Shown here piece after piece: positions 1 to 11,769 of a stretch of 64,000 bases of DNA (its first letter is position 1; each line of letters opens with the position of its first letter). The DNA is from Sanguinoderma infundibulare (taxonomy: Eukaryota; Basidiomycota; Agaricomycetes; Polyporales; Polyporaceae). The stretch covers positions 4,216,001 to 4,280,000 of the forward strand of contig JAVLRN010000003.1 of NCBI GenBank assembly GCA_032821775.1, given 5' to 3'. The position numbers and the translations under genes were made by a program. Under the pieces are notes generated by a model. The model ran no database searches, was not told the DNA's origin, and saw only the letters and a list, made by a program, of their open reading frames with translations.

Positions 1-1930
1 TCGAATGCTCTTGTCTTTTCCAAGGATCCGGTCTCTCGCGTTAGATGCGGTCATGGAGCGGGATGACGTGCACCAGGACGTGTTGAAGCAACGCCTATCC
101 GAACGACTGCATCTGGAGACGTTGAAGGTGGGTGCAGATCATGCTTTCCCGGTATCACAAGTCCTTTTCTCAACTTTGGACACTGACGGCTTGTTTTTAG
201 TTGGGTGAATATTTATCCGACGCAGTGTTTGCATTCTTGTGTGAAGTGGCAGCCAATACCGTTGTTAACTTCAAGTCTTCCCGTCGCTACGGCCGCCTAG
301 ATACACAGAGGGAAAGCAGTATGTACCCATGGTACATAGCCTGTGGACGGTACTTACTAGTTCTGTTCATTGTAGCATTATCCATACTACGCCCCCCAAC
401 AAGTTGGATTCGCCTAAACTCGTTGACATTGCGATCTAATGCGAGTGCGGACGGATTTCGAGATATCATCGAGGTCTTGAAACACTTCCGTCCTCCGAAC
501 CTACGAGAGGTCACCGTAGAAATTCACACTCATTTTCTTGCGCAACTTGTCAAGGATTTACGAGAAGCTTCCAATCCTGAGCTATGTGCAGAGTTGGAGC
601 GGAACCTCTTCACCTTCGCGTGCCCGATGATATCCATTGTCCCCGACGATCCGCCCACCATCCACAGACACAGCTTTTGGAAGGACCAGCTCAAGACGTA
701 CTTCCCTGGCTCGCTGAACCTTCTGACAATTGACTCAAAAGACGTTGAATCAGGTGCGTTATTTCACTTATTCCGCTCGCAAAAGGGGAAAGGGCCAGGT
801 GGCTGATAAGCTATTGTTACTTGCTCATACAAGGTGGGATTAGGCATGATCGTGACGTTACTGCTCTCGTCACGTCTGGAGACGGAAGATGGGTCGCCAC
901 GGGATCAATGGACGGTACCATCATCATATGGGATTCCGAGAACGGGCATATCTCCCAGGAATGGGTCTCTCTTTACGCCACGTCTTGCCTCGCGTTCTCC
1001 TCCGACAGCCACTACATCATGTCCGCCAGCAGCGGATCTCGGCAGGTCAGGATCTGGAAGATTTGGCCATCTGTAGACGAAATCGCCTCTTTAGAGACGG
1101 ACGCTTTGGACATCGACAGCTGTGCGTGGTCCAAGGACGGAACATTCATCGTAGCGGGATCTGATTCCAACGCCACCATCTGTGTCTGGGACGCACGCAC
1201 GTTCCAGCAGCTGCATGTCTGGAAGGCCGAAAACGCCGAGGATGCGATGTGGTTCATGGATTCCTCTTCGAACGGACGGGCGATCGTTACTACCCGCTCG
1301 CCCCATGGCGACTTCGTCACGATCTGGGACATGGCATCAGGCAATCAGGAGAAGGTCGTCCTTCGAGGGCACACCCGCCTCATCGCCGCGGCTAGGCTCA
1401 ACCCCGAGTGCACGCGCCTCGTCACCGGGTCGTACGACGGCACCACCCGTATTTGGGACGTGGAGACGGGTGAGGAGCTCTTGGTGATCCAGGAGCGGGG
1501 TGAGGTACTTGACGTGGCGTATTCACCCGATGGACGGCTGGTCCTATCGTTGGCAAGACTGCCAGTGACCCGGAACGACTACGAACCTCGGCCTCCTTGT
1601 TCACTGAAAATAAGCGACGCGTTCAGCGGCACCTTGCTCGTTTCTCTGGATGGACATCAACACTCCGATTATGACGCTTCTGCCTGCTTTTCCCCATGTG
1701 GTGCCTATGTTGCATCCTGCGCTGATCGCCACTCGGGGGTGTTCTTGTGGAGGATTAGCGACGGGTTGTGCATCGCGAAGATCTCCGGCCCGAATGAACG
1801 CTTCAGAGGGCCCGAGATTGAGAAGTTTGCTTTCTCTCGCGACGGGAAGTCGCTGTGGTGTGGAACAGGGGATGGGACAGTGTTCTTTCATCGTCTATGT
1901 GATCTTATGCCTACAGAACAAGATTCGTAG
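1..1930 (+). CDS. LRR/F-box-like N-part joined to WD40 repeat protein (5' end outside window)
   Basis: The gene runs in from the left edge. Proposed exons are about 1-127, 201-318, 376-753 and 834-1930, separated by GT..AG introns; the last junction joins GACGTTGAATCAG to GTGGGATTAGG in frame. The first exons encode leucine-rich text (SFPRIRSLALDAV, NLREVTVEIHTHF) like the region after an F-box in agaricomycete proteins, though no F-box is visible because the start is missing. The last exon (about 365 residues) is a run of WD40 repeats with GH..WD-type signatures (GDGRWVATGSMDGTIIIWD, RLVTGSYDGTTRIWDVETG, DGTFIVAGSDSNATICVWD), probably forming one seven-bladed propeller used as a protein-binding platform. 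The stop is TAG at 1928-1930. A substrate-receptor role in an SCF ubiquitin ligase is inferred from the family only. The two parts could be neighbouring genes, but the in-frame splice favours one gene. Confidence 0.75.
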
Positions 1931-2729
1931 GATAGCAAGTTGTTGGCTCCAATCATGACGTATTACGCCGTTCTCTTTACATGTACCATTGGTTCCGGAA
2001 CGGTAGGTATGCACCCTGTATGTCCTATATCGTGATAAACCTCGTCAGCGACATTCGATTGTTACAAAACGTATGTACGTACTTGGATCAGAGCCCGAAA
2101 TGTAGTCAATCGATATCGTCCGCGTTGCAGGACGGCCTGATGTGACCGTACGTCAGGTAGTCCGGATGAGACCCCCTCTGTGGTCGCGCGTGCCAGACAA
2201 CCGTGCTCAGTCGCTCTACATCCGCGCGAACGCGTCCCGTATATGTTCCGGGCGCAAAGACATCCTCGCCTCAGGCGGCTGCGCGCACACTCAACCAGCG
2301 GCTGGTCCACGTCATTCTCCGGGCTTTCCTCCCTTCTCAAGCGCTTCGCGTCGCCCCCAGTACTTAGGCCGAAGTGCGCCTTTCGATTCCAGAAAGGGGG
2401 CGACGAGCCGGAGCCGTGCGATCGCGCATATAGTACGCGTCCTCCAGGCCCTTCTTGACCTTGCTGAGGCCGGTGGACGCTCGCGGGAGTCGGCGAAAGG
2501 AAGTCCTGCGCGGATTAGACTAGACTTTCAGTGGGCTATCATATTCCAGATTCCGTGGCCCTGCAAAAAGCGAAAGACGAAGCATATGATAGGATTAGTC
2601 GTGATACAGTACAAAAGATGGTGCATCCATATGATAAACGTCTTGACCGACGGGAAACGCGCACCGAACAGAAACCAGCCCCGGGTTGCATTCAGTCTTT
2701 CTCGTCTAGATTACCCCAATTGCGATCGT
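1931..2729. other. Intergenic, 3' side of two convergent genes
   Basis: This 799-nt stretch lies between the stops of the WD40 gene and the arrestin-like gene. Several reading frames are open on both strands, but I see no splice-linked or recognisable protein. It probably holds both 3' UTRs. Confidence 0.5.
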
Positions 2730-4191
2730 TCACGTCCCAGTACGCTCTGCAACGACGCACATCAGACGATCAATTGCCTGAGTACCGAAGCGGACGTACG
2801 GCGGGAGGTCAAGCACGGGCGGCGGAGGCGGCGCGTCCCCGTCGCCCTGTGTCGATCCGGGCTGGTCCAAGAGCATGGGCGTGTCGATCCCAGAACTGAG
2901 CGTCACGGGCACCCGGAGTTTCATGTTGTTCCCCATTCCGGGGAACGGGACCTGCAAATAAAGATAGTGCTACACGCACGCGCGGTGGAACTCAGCATAT
3001 TCGCTAAGCACAACTCGGAAGGGATCACCAAGAGACAGAGACACGCACCTCGCAGTTTATGAGGCGGGTCGTGAACGACGGGGGGACGGTGATGCGCATA
3101 TTCGACGAGAGCTTGGCTTTCTGGGTCCAGACGCCCCTCTCCCTCTCCCTCTCGTCCGCGTTGCCCTTGTCCTTCTTCTCATCCCGAGGCTGAATTTTGA
3201 CCTTTGTCCAGACTTTATCCGATGTCTCTATTGCGACCGGGGCCTGGGGTTTGGACGGGTCGGTGTGCTCGCCGAGGATGGACGCGATGTCGGACTCGCC
3301 CATGGCCGTGAACTGCTTGGCGCGGATCAGCACGCGTTGGCATAGCTTGAGGTTCACGTCCGAAGGTTTTGAGGGCGGGGAAGGGAAGATGGGCTTCCCG
3401 GCGGGGTACGCCTCGGCCTTGGCTACGGTGAGCGGCGCGGTGATGGTGACGACCTGAATGTTGTAGGGGATGTCACAGAAGAGAGGGAGCGCTTCGACAT
3501 CCGGGATAGAGAACTGGACATATGTATACGTCCGTGCCGGTCTGAGCCGGTCAAGCGCAGTGTGAGGAGTCGAATACACTGACCTCCACTCGGGCAGTCG
3601 CGTAGTCTCCCCAAAGGCCTCTCCTCATCTTCTCCTCGACGTAGAGCGTGCGGAAGGCGGTGGAGGTGATAGCTCGTCGCACGCGCATGCCCAGCGAGTC
3701 CTTGGGAAGAATCATGAGGGGAACGCGTGTCTTGCGGTTCAGTTGGAACGTGCCTGGACGGACGCCGACGGCGCTGACCGAGTAGAGGACAGAGGAGGAT
3801 CTCTGGAAGTCCTGGTACTGGAACGATGGAGGGAGGGAGTCTGGGAGGCGGAAGGAGAATGGGTGACGGAGAAGGTCAGAGCCTGGTGCGGGATATTCGC
3901 CACCGCGGGACCAGACAGGGAGATTACTGTAGATAAGTGGATGGACCTCCCGGAGCGTCGTCTTGTCGCGAGTGACCAACCTATTGAGAGATAGTGGGCA
4001 TGAGAGGAAGGGTAAAGGAGGCTTTGAGGGACGTACGTCTGTATATAACCCCTGAACTTGACATGGACCTCCTGGATCTTGTCCTGGGTTAACTGTCGGA
4101 AATCGAGGATGACCTCTCCTTCGACGAGACTTCCAGAGGCGTAGATGGTAGAAGGGATAGAAAGGCTGATAGCTTGAGCGGTCGGAGACAT
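2730..4191 (-). CDS. Arrestin-like fold protein
   Basis: Minus-strand gene with at least four exons. The start chosen is ATG at 4191 (MSPTAQAISLSIPSTIYASG); an in-frame ATG at 4212 is possible. Exon 1 gives SLVEGEVILDFRQLTQDKIQ and EVHVKFRGYIQT, the first strands of an arrestin N-domain, then splices (gtacgt..aatag) to LVTRDKTTLREVHPLIYS. The arrestin sandwich continues with FSFRLPDSLPPSFQYQD, then splices near 3583 to FSIPDVEALPLFCDIPYNIQ and finally near 3060/2952 to VPFPGMGNNMKLRVPV. Its end is proline-rich and the stop is at 2730. Fungal arrestin-related proteins of this size recruit HECT (Rsp5-type) ubiquitin ligases to membrane transporters, but I do not see a clear PPxY motif, so that role is inference. 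The 5' end is divergent from the HAPSTR1-like gene with about 480 nt between them, suggesting a shared promoter region. Confidence 0.72.
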
Positions 4192-4669
4192 GGTCGTCGA
4201 ACGCAAGACCAATGTCTACCGCGATGTGCACTACAGCGGGATGGGCCGCAGCCGGCGAAGGCGGAACATGTGGGGAGTTGAGGTGATAGTGCTGGAGGCT
4301 CTGTGCGATATCTGCCGTTGACAAACCTTCCGCAGCGGCACCACACCGTCGGAGACGTTCCCGAGTTCGGTCAGGGGCAGAGTCAAACAGACAAGCAAAA
4401 ACCCCAGCGAGGATGCATAGACGAGACGGAGCTGGTGGGAGCCAAAGCGGACAACTGTGACGACCGTCAGGCCTAGCGGAGATGGAAATGGGGTGTGCGA
4501 GAATGAGAAGGGGATGCGATGTCGCTGTTTGTCGCGGTTAGGAACGCCAGCCACTGTCCAAAGCGCCTGGCTTATGTAAGCGACAAGTGAGATCGCTGCT
4601 TTGACCACCAACTGCAGCCTCGACCGCATCCAGCACGTCGTCGACGTCGTTCCGCTCATTGTGCTCGCC

Positions 4670-5766
4670 ATGGAGTCCCTCAACCTCAATAACCTTGCCA
4701 AATCTCTCCCATCGTCCAGCTATGCCAACGCAGAGAAGGAGCTGACCAACAACTTCAGAGGTGCGTTCCTGCGGTATCTCTCGCCCATCCATCCCCGTAC
4801 AATCCGTTCCCAATCGCTAATCCATCCTTTTTTATGGCCCACAGCCGCAGCTCTCAGTCTTACCACTCTCTTTCGGTCGTCCAAGTCAGCATCCAAACGC
4901 GCATACAATGCCGGATACTCCGCAGCCTGCCACGACCTCCTCAGCATGATCCAGCAGGGCGTCTCCACCGATGTCGACCCCTCCCGTGAAGTTACCATTG
5001 GCCGCATCATGGACTACATCGAGGCCCGCCTCGAGGCTATCAGGGCTCGCGAGGAGGAGGAAGATGAGGAGGAGGAGAAGGAGCGCGCCGCCAAGGGCGG
5101 TGCTGCGCCTCTCCCCGGCCCGAGTGTGGTCAAGCCGATCCTGAAGCCGTCCGTCCCATCTGCGGCCACCCGACGAGATCAGGTACGTGTTCGCCATCGA
5201 GTCCCCGTTGCGTACGTTTCGTCAACAAGGAACTCTTTCTCTCTCAGCCTGGCGCCCCTCCAACGCCGTACACGCCCAGCATGGAACACAGCCGACCCTA
5301 CGCCCAACCCCCTCTTTCCTCTCCCACTCCTTCTGTCCTACCACTTCGACCCGTGTCTGCCCAGGCCGTCCAGCCTCTCTCCCGCGCCTCCCTCGCCAAG
5401 TCGCGTCTTTCTGTCAATCCGAAGGACCTTTCTTCCGTCCCCCTCCCTCCTCCTCCCGTCTCATTCACCTTCGATCCCCCGGCCGTCACTGACGTTTCTA
5501 TCACGGACTCGGGTCGCGTCTCATTCTCCGCCCCAGCCGCAAGCAGCACACCCATGAAGCGTAGACGAGAGGCGATGATGACGGCCGACTCCGTGCCCGC
5601 CAATGCCGATGGCGCTGCTCCTCCTGGCGGTCCCACCGGTGGGGCGGGCACGAGCTGTAGGCGGCGGACGCGCAGCTGGCGCGGCGAGGCCCAGCATCAG
5701 GGCCATGCGGAGGCGATGGACGTCGAGGAGGAAGGGCCCCAACGGAAGCGTGTCGCGCGCCGCTAA
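4670..5766 (+). CDS. HAPSTR1/DUF4588-like small nuclear protein
   Basis: Three exons: 4670-4759, 4845-5182 and 5248-5766, with clean GT..AG junctions (NFR|AAALSLTTLF and RRDQ|PGAPPTPYTP). The first ~75 residues (MESLNLNNLAKSLPSSSYAN, then AAALSLTTLFRSSKSASKRA, then YNAGYSAACHDLLSMIQQ) form two helices resembling the conserved region of the C16orf72/HAPSTR1 (DUF4588) family. A helical stretch ending in an acidic EEEEDEEEEKE run follows, then a proline/serine-rich tail with two basic clusters (MKRRREAMM and the C-terminal RKRVARR) that look like nuclear localisation signals. Family members act in stress-response signalling with a HECT ligase in animals; for this fungal protein that is only an analogy. 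The gene structure is confident, the family name moderately so. A fragment of exon 3 is found again near 12.8 kb. Confidence 0.7.
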
Positions 5767-7119
5767 GGCCCATAATTTCCGGCACCCCACTCCTTAATTC
5801 CGTTTCTTCCGCTTCGAATCTTTTCAAGCTGTCATCCTCGTGGTCACAGTAATCATAATCGGTGAATATATGGGCGCGGGATCGGTGGGGGGTAATGCGG
5901 TAGAAGGACGTTGGGTCGACCCGACGAGGCTGTACATGATATATGGTTTACAAAATATGGTATGCAGCCCTTCGTTCTCGTTTTCTTTTCAGTTTCGTCC
6001 CCTTCACCTTCACGTCCGCGTTCGTCTTCCCCGCCGGCCTTTTGCACCCATCTTTCCGAGCCCATATACATACATCTTCGACTTCCTCTCTATCCGCGCA
6101 ATTCGATCCTTTACGGACTCCCGCATCATTTCGCTTCTGCACGCAACACGATTGTATCGTATAGCCGTATGTTTTTCTTTTCCGTATCAGACTCTCGGCG
6201 ATGACCCGACCATGGCAGCAGTTGTATAACATGTCTATTGCATCTGTTGATCTTCTGTTATGCTAACGGCACGATCAGTGGCTTCCGTTCCTTGGCACAC
6301 TGCTAGCCAGGTGCGCGTAGTCAGTGGGGCCGGGGCAAGGGGCTTGCTCCGAACATACCTCCTCCCTCGCCTGCTTGGTTTATCATGGACATCGATATCG
6401 ACAGCATGTGATGTCTGCATCACAACCTCACAGCAGCGTTAACTCAAATTCACCTGGGGCCGGATTTAGTTATCTGATCGGAGAGGAGTGGAATGGAGTC
6501 TCCGCAGTAAGTCCTGTTTTTGTCTCGTTTGACATGTGGTTATGACGTATTCGGAAGCGTTTGCAAGCAGCACTGGACGTGGACACCGAGGAGGGGAAGC
6601 CCCAGCCGCCGGTTAGCTGTGGCTCAGACACAGACACATCCGAGTCTCGACTCAACCGCTGGGAGTCAGTCGGTGTTTGGCCTCGCCTCCTCCAGACCCT
6701 ATTTTCGGCAATAGCCAAGGGCGTAGGGACTGGTGACACCGAATGCCCTACGGAGGTAAATTGTGGCATCGATGATCTCTCTTTCATCCGTGATGATGAA
6801 GCGGTGTCTTGAAGCCTCCTGAGCAAGGCAAACCAGAAGCAACGGGTGCCTCGGACGTGAATATCTGAACTATGTATGTGTATGTGTGCATTTATGCATC
6901 ACCTTCCTTGGAGCCAGACCGCTGAGCGTGAAAGCCAACTAGGTTTGTGAGGATGGCTGCAAACGCGAACGGTTGGGTATGTCGTCGGTCGAGGTTGAGC
7001 CGACGCATTCCGCCTTCTGAACAATTGTCTCAGGTCGACTTGATACGCGGGACGTGGAGCAGCTATGGAAGGACATGTTCACCCATCTCTACCGGTGAGT
7101 GACTTGGTCGGTCTCCGTG
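5767..7119. other. Long intergenic stretch
   Basis: About 1.35 kb after the HAPSTR1-like gene. The first ~450 nt are T/C-rich and probably hold the 3' UTR. Between 6470 and 6830 both strands are open (plus-strand reading ends at 6812) but no family is recognised and codon use gives no clear winner. Near 7035-7093 a short phrase (LWKDMFTHLYR, plus strand) ends at a possible donor and may belong to a relic gene. Confidence 0.4.
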
Positions 7120-7330
7120 CCGCGACGAGTCGGATTCGGATTCGGACATGGTGCACATGACGCGTGCGAAGTCATCTACGTGCAGTGAGCGCATGTTTGT
7201 CGACGACCCCCTGGATTCGAGCCGTGGTCAGTACGACCACCAGACGGTGCTCGAACGGTTTACTCGAAGCCAGCGCTGCGAGTACCTCTTGGACCGAAAC
7301 CGCAGTCGTCGGTCGTTCTGGAAAGCACAG
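7120..7330 (+). pseudogene. Relic of the F-box-family C-terminus found in the tandem array
   Basis: The plus strand reads FVDDPLDSSRGQYDHQTVLE followed by RFTRSQRCEYLLD. This aligns almost residue for residue with the C-terminus of the minus-strand protein in every array unit (FVDDPLDASRGQYDRETVLE, CFSRSQLGDFLVE). A serine/aspartate stretch (ESDSDSDM) precedes both. Only this end is present here and it runs on past the position where the array copies stop, so it is read as a broken paralogue rather than a working gene. Confidence 0.6.
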
Positions 7331-7482
7331 TGCACGCCGCGAGATGGAGAAGGTCGTGGTCGCGTCGTCCGCTGTACGTAAAAGCATGTGTGCACAAGCG
7401 AAGAGAGTAAGCTCGATTCAATAAATTCTGCGCATATTTGATCAGCCGGAAGCCTTCAGTGCCCACTTACGTTTCGGAAGTA

Positions 7483-8706
7483 TCATGACGAGCTGTACGA
7501 AGGTGGCAACATCGCCGGGTCATAAAGCCGCAGGCCAGAGTCCACACTCCGAAGCGGAGGCCCCATCTCTCCATCCCCCTGTCCTGCCGGCGGTCTGGCC
7601 TGTCCTCGAGCAAACCCCTGCGATACTGCTTCTCCAGGACCGCGAGAGATGTCGCGGCGTGATGGACCGGGTCGACGGAGCAAGGCCCCGTACGACGCGT
7701 TGCCAATGCTTGATTCGTTGTCTTGTATGTCCGGATCCGTAGACGTCGCGATTTCTGACGATGTGCCGGTACTGGAGGCTATATTCACCCTGCTTGCAGA
7801 AATTGAGACGACGGGCCCGAGCGGTGACGTGGTCACAGACGAAGGTCCGGCGATGGGTGCGTCCGATGAGGTGATGAGGGACACGGCCCGCGGACGAGCA
7901 GTCGCTTTTGATCGAGGAGGGACTACGGGGGTTCCGTCTTCAGTGCTAGTGGCGGCGCGGAAGGGCTGAACGGCCACTGAAACAGAAGCGAGGTGAGGCT
8001 GTGTATTGAAAGATACCAAAGTGGCGGGATCGTACCTGCGCCGCGCTTCTTCTGATATCTCATCCGGGCGATGTATGCGAGGAGAAGAGCGATCACGAAT
8101 ACTAGGCCCCCAGCTACGCCCCCTACAATCGCACCTGCGGTCTTGACACTGATGCTTCGCGATCCCGTTTGGGCACTGGGCGAGGCTGTAACTGCGCCGG
8201 TTGCGGCAGAAGGAGGGATTTGGGTAGGGGATTGGGAGGGAGACGTGTAGACGAGGAAGTAATCCAGCCAGAACATGTTGGGACTGGTACCGTTGATGTT
8301 CGTGATGACGATCTCGTGATCCGATCCCGAAGATAGGTCGAGTTTCGAGAAGAACGTCACGTTCAGGACCGCGGCGCCCGGAGGGGTGAACGGCGCGGTG
8401 TAGCTGCTCACGACGTTGCCGTCGATGGCGTATTGCGTAGTCGGCTGGCCGGCCTCGTTACTCGGCTCGAGCGTGCCGAATACCTGAATGCCAGTGCCTA
8501 AACACCAAGGTTCTCAGCACTCGTGGTCAGGCGAGTCGAAGATATTCTGGGTTCTCACCTGTGAATGCAAGCGATGCCGTCTGGCCGGCGGCGGACACGC
8601 CGTGTCGTGTGTGGTCGACCTCCGGGACGAGGTTCGGGACCCAAGTCCAGTTGTGCGAGTATTGGACGGCGGGGTCGCTGTCGTCAATGAGGGTCGGCGA
8701 TGACAT
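7483..8706 (-). CDS. Single-pass membrane protein, extracellular beta-sandwich plus Ser-rich tail (paralogue 1)
   Basis: Minus-strand gene starting at ATG 8706 (MSSPTLIDDSDPAVQYSHNW). Exon 1 ends in SLAFT near 8558 and joins TGIQVFGTLEPSNEAGQPTT. The first ~190 residues follow the pattern common in agaricomycete membrane proteins: D-D-P-x-x-Y-x-x-x-W, H-T-R-H-G, FxGxGIxVxGTL, YxIDG, FFSKLDLxxGxHE and NGTSPNxFWLDYFLVY. These resemble a carbohydrate-binding-like beta-sandwich. A low-complexity Ser/Thr/Pro linker follows, then one transmembrane helix (AGAIVGGVAGGLVFVIALLL) with a basic stop-transfer RMRYQKKRG. A later exon gives a cytoplasmic tail ending DSGLRLYDPAMLPPSYSSS (stop at 7483). No classical signal peptide is visible; the protein may insert by its single helix. 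Function unknown. It is a tandem duplicate of the next gene. Confidence 0.78.
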
Positions 8707-9328
8707 CGCGGACGCTTTGTGTGAATGCCAGCCAAACGACGCTTGAGGGAGCGGAGGGGAGTGCAGCTGAAGAGGAAACGGGGAGAAGAGCAAGTTTCAC
8801 ACGGACTGGACTGGAGAGGCTATCTGTCATGATTCTGCATGAACTTTGGAAAAGGCTTGATCATGCTGCCGGCGACGTTTGTTTGCCGCTGAAGGGCAGC
8901 GGCGTTGACAGATGGTGCATCACATTTCCATTTTGCGAGGCATTCGGTTTATGGATCAGTTTCGGTGATCGCGCAATGGGCAAGAAGACAACAAGTGCGG
9001 AGCTCGTTGAACGTACCTCGAGTCGTCTCTGCCACAGAGTCATAGGAGCTCATGTAAGAAAGCTCACCTAGCCGTCCTTGGCCCAAATCGACGTGTACGC
9101 GCGCCCACTCCAAATGAATTCACATGTATCATGTCAAGAGGATCATTCGTGGCGGCGTATACGATGGCCCATCACACGATAAACGCCCGTATATACCTTC
9201 AAACAGCCCTATTAGAACCCGCGAGTGAACACCCTTCGCAAAACTGCAAAAACGCACCTGAGCTACAGCTACACCATAACCAGACTCCAAGACCCAGAGG
9301 GACGAGTACGCAGAACGCACCACGAGTC
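8707..9328. other. Spacer between tandem paralogues
   Basis: About 620 nt upstream of the first paralogue and downstream of the second. It should hold the promoter of the former and the 3' UTR of the latter. No distinct TATA box or coding piece was identified. Confidence 0.4.
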
Positions 9329-10862
9329 CTACTCCGCGGTGTACGGCGGCGGCAGCGTCGCCTCGTTGTACAACCGCAGCCCCGAGTCCTCGTCGTGATG
9401 GGGCCTCCGCGGCTGGCGGCGCAACGAGAGCGCGTGGAGGAGCGCCTGTGCGCGGGACTGGCCCTGGGCCGGCGCGTACCACGGTGCGCGGGACGCCTCT
9501 ACATCCGTGGGCGCGGGTGTAGTCGGCTGGTCGGAGGGTGAGAGTGAGCTTCGACGTGGCGCGGAGCCGTTGGACGCGAGGCGCCCGTATATGGATTCTT
9601 GCAGCTTGGACTCAGCGGGAGAAAGGCTGCCTGCGGAGATCGGTGAGCGACCGTGACGGTGACCTTCCGCTGCTGCTGGCGGGTCGCGGTTTAGGTTGGG
9701 CATGTTGGGTCCATTGTCTTCAGATGGCGAGGTCGATGCTTGGTTCGATGAGGTTGTTTCGGGGTATGCTAATGTGATGGACGTGAAAGCTGTTGTCGAA
9801 GCGAGCGCGAGCTCGGGGACCTTGCCATGGGTGGCCGCGCCGCCACCCGAGACTAACGTTCCACTGTACGAAGTGTGTTCGCGAGTTTGCGGGGCGAACG
9901 GCTCGATATCTGGGCACTCGTTCGCTCAGACGACGATGAGACGGAACCGCGGATTGTTCAGCGTACCGTCCTGTACCTTCGGTTTCCGCCGTAATCTGAA
10001 GCGAAGCAAAAGGGCGAGGAGAAAAAGGATGACCAACCCGCCAATCACACCACCGACGATCGCGCCTGTATTCGAATGCTTCGAAGCCTGCGATGTGCCA
10101 GCGCCGGCGCCAGTAGTCGACGATGTAGCGGTCGCGGCCGCGGAGCTCGCGGTTCCCGAGCTGCTGAATGAATCCGTAGTCGAGTTAGCTGCAAAGGTCG
10201 ACGGTAAAGATGAGGATGAGAGAGAGGATGACGGCGACGCGGAAGTTGCCATTGGGGATGATGTTGAGGCGGAAGTAGAAACAAAAGGAATGTGTACGGT
10301 AGGAACGAGCGTGCTGGACAGAGAGTGGGAGGGAGTGACTGACGGAGAATTCGAAGAGGTGGTAGTAGAGCCGGTGGACACGGGCTCGGTGTAGATGAGG
10401 AAGTAGTCGAGCCAGAATGTGTTTGGACTGGTCCCGTTGGTGTTGTTGATCACCAGCTCGTGGTCCCCGAAGTTGAGATCGAGTTTCGAGAAGAAGGTGA
10501 CATTGTAGTGTGTGTCCCCAGAGGCCGTGAACGGCGCGGTGTAGGTTCCTACAAGATCTCCATCGATCGTGTACGTCGTCGTGGGCCGGCCATCCTGGTC
10601 GGTGGGCTCTAACGTTCCTACTACTTGGATGCCAGAGCCTGTGCGTCACGTCATGCACGCAGCAATAGCAGCTGTCCGTGAGGTGACGGATGATGGCGTC
10701 AAGATGGAGGTGCTCACCGGAGAAGCCCAAAGACGCTGTCAATGGCGCAAGCGCAGCGCCGTGCCTTGTGTGGTCGACCTCATTGACAAGTTGATCCCAG
10801 ATCCATCCAGGGGCATACTGAACGACCGGATTTGAGTCGTCAATAAGAGTTGGGGACGACAT
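9329..10862 (-). CDS. Single-pass membrane protein, extracellular beta-sandwich plus Ser-rich tail (paralogue 2)
   Basis: Minus-strand gene from ATG 10862 (MSSPTLIDDSNPVVQYAPGW), nearly the same opening as its neighbour. Exon 1 ends near 10,720; exon 2 gives GSGIQVVGTLEPTDQDGRPT, FFSKLDLNFGDHELVINN and GTSPNTFWLDYFLIY. It has a longer Ser/Thr-rich stalk than paralogue 1 (about 100 residues, likely O-mannosylated), then a transmembrane helix (TGAIVGGVIGGLVILFLLAL) and basic RFRLRRK. The cytoplasmic tail exon (about 9703-9329) ends EDSGLRLYNEATLPPPYTAE, matching the tail of paralogue 1. The intron between about 9966 and 9710 is not resolved. The conserved PPSY/PPPY near both C-termini is a plausible WW-domain or HECT-ligase docking motif. 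Function unknown. Confidence 0.76.
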
Positions 10863-11769
10863 CTCCGTGAGTTCCGGGGACAGGATGCGGAGATGGGAAG
10901 AATAAATAGAGGAGAAGAGGAGCTAGGAAGGGCGAGCCCGAGCCTACTTGCGTGCACGTAGTGTGCAAACAGGATGGCGGGAAGCAAGGTGCGAGATGGA
11001 GGAGGATAAAAAACGCATGATGGCATGCATACGAGGACGAGCTGAGGAGAACGGAGCGCGACTGCCGAGCGGGAACGTGCGCCCGAGCTGGGACGGGGAT
11101 CATGAGGATCGCGATGCATCTGTCAAGATTGTGAGGAGAGATTGCTTACATTTGATCAGAGACAGGCCTCGTGTGCCTCGGAGGTGGACGTGATGATCAT
11201 CACCGAGTTGGGAATTTGATTTGACGGTGCAAAGTGGTCGGAATTGAAGCTTGAAGCGTGAAGCGTAATCAGTGAATCAGGCTAGCGGATCGCGGTATTG
11301 TAGTTCGAGGAAGACGAGGCATTGCGGAGGATGGGAGGGTAGATACATGCTGAAATTCAATGTGCCTGGGTCCGCTGCGCTGGGAACTATGAATGTAGAA
11401 CGACGATGGTGTTCTGATTAAATATCACGCGTTCAGACTAGTGGTTTGTTGATTAAACTTTTGATCAGCCCGGAGGTCCATGTGACAACGAAGGGATAAG
11501 CAGACCGGTTTTCTCGAAAGAGACCCAGTTTGAAGTATCTCGAGAGTATAAGATTGATAATGGTATTGGGGGCATCGATGCTTCTCTAGAATCGTTGAAC
11601 GAGGAGAGTGACTGCCAGATCAGCAAAAGCGCAACCTGCCTGCAAGGCTCCACTAAGCGCTAGGGGGCTATGCTAGATTTCGCAGGATCCGGTCCCACTG
11701 TGGAGGACTCTGTAGGAAGTCGTCGGATACGATGGAATGCTAGAGGGTTCAGACGTATAAGATTAATTA
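10863..11769. other. Promoter side of paralogue 2 and gene-free stretch
   Basis: About 900 nt with no convincing exon. Several A/T-rich blocks occur around 11,400-11,460. A short open frame at 11,465-11,653 (minus) shows no family resemblance. Confidence 0.4.

Noticed and set aside
2142..3062. 306-codon plus-strand frame
   Set aside because: Overlaps the last exons of the arrestin-like gene on the other strand and reads as low-quality Arg/Ser-rich text.
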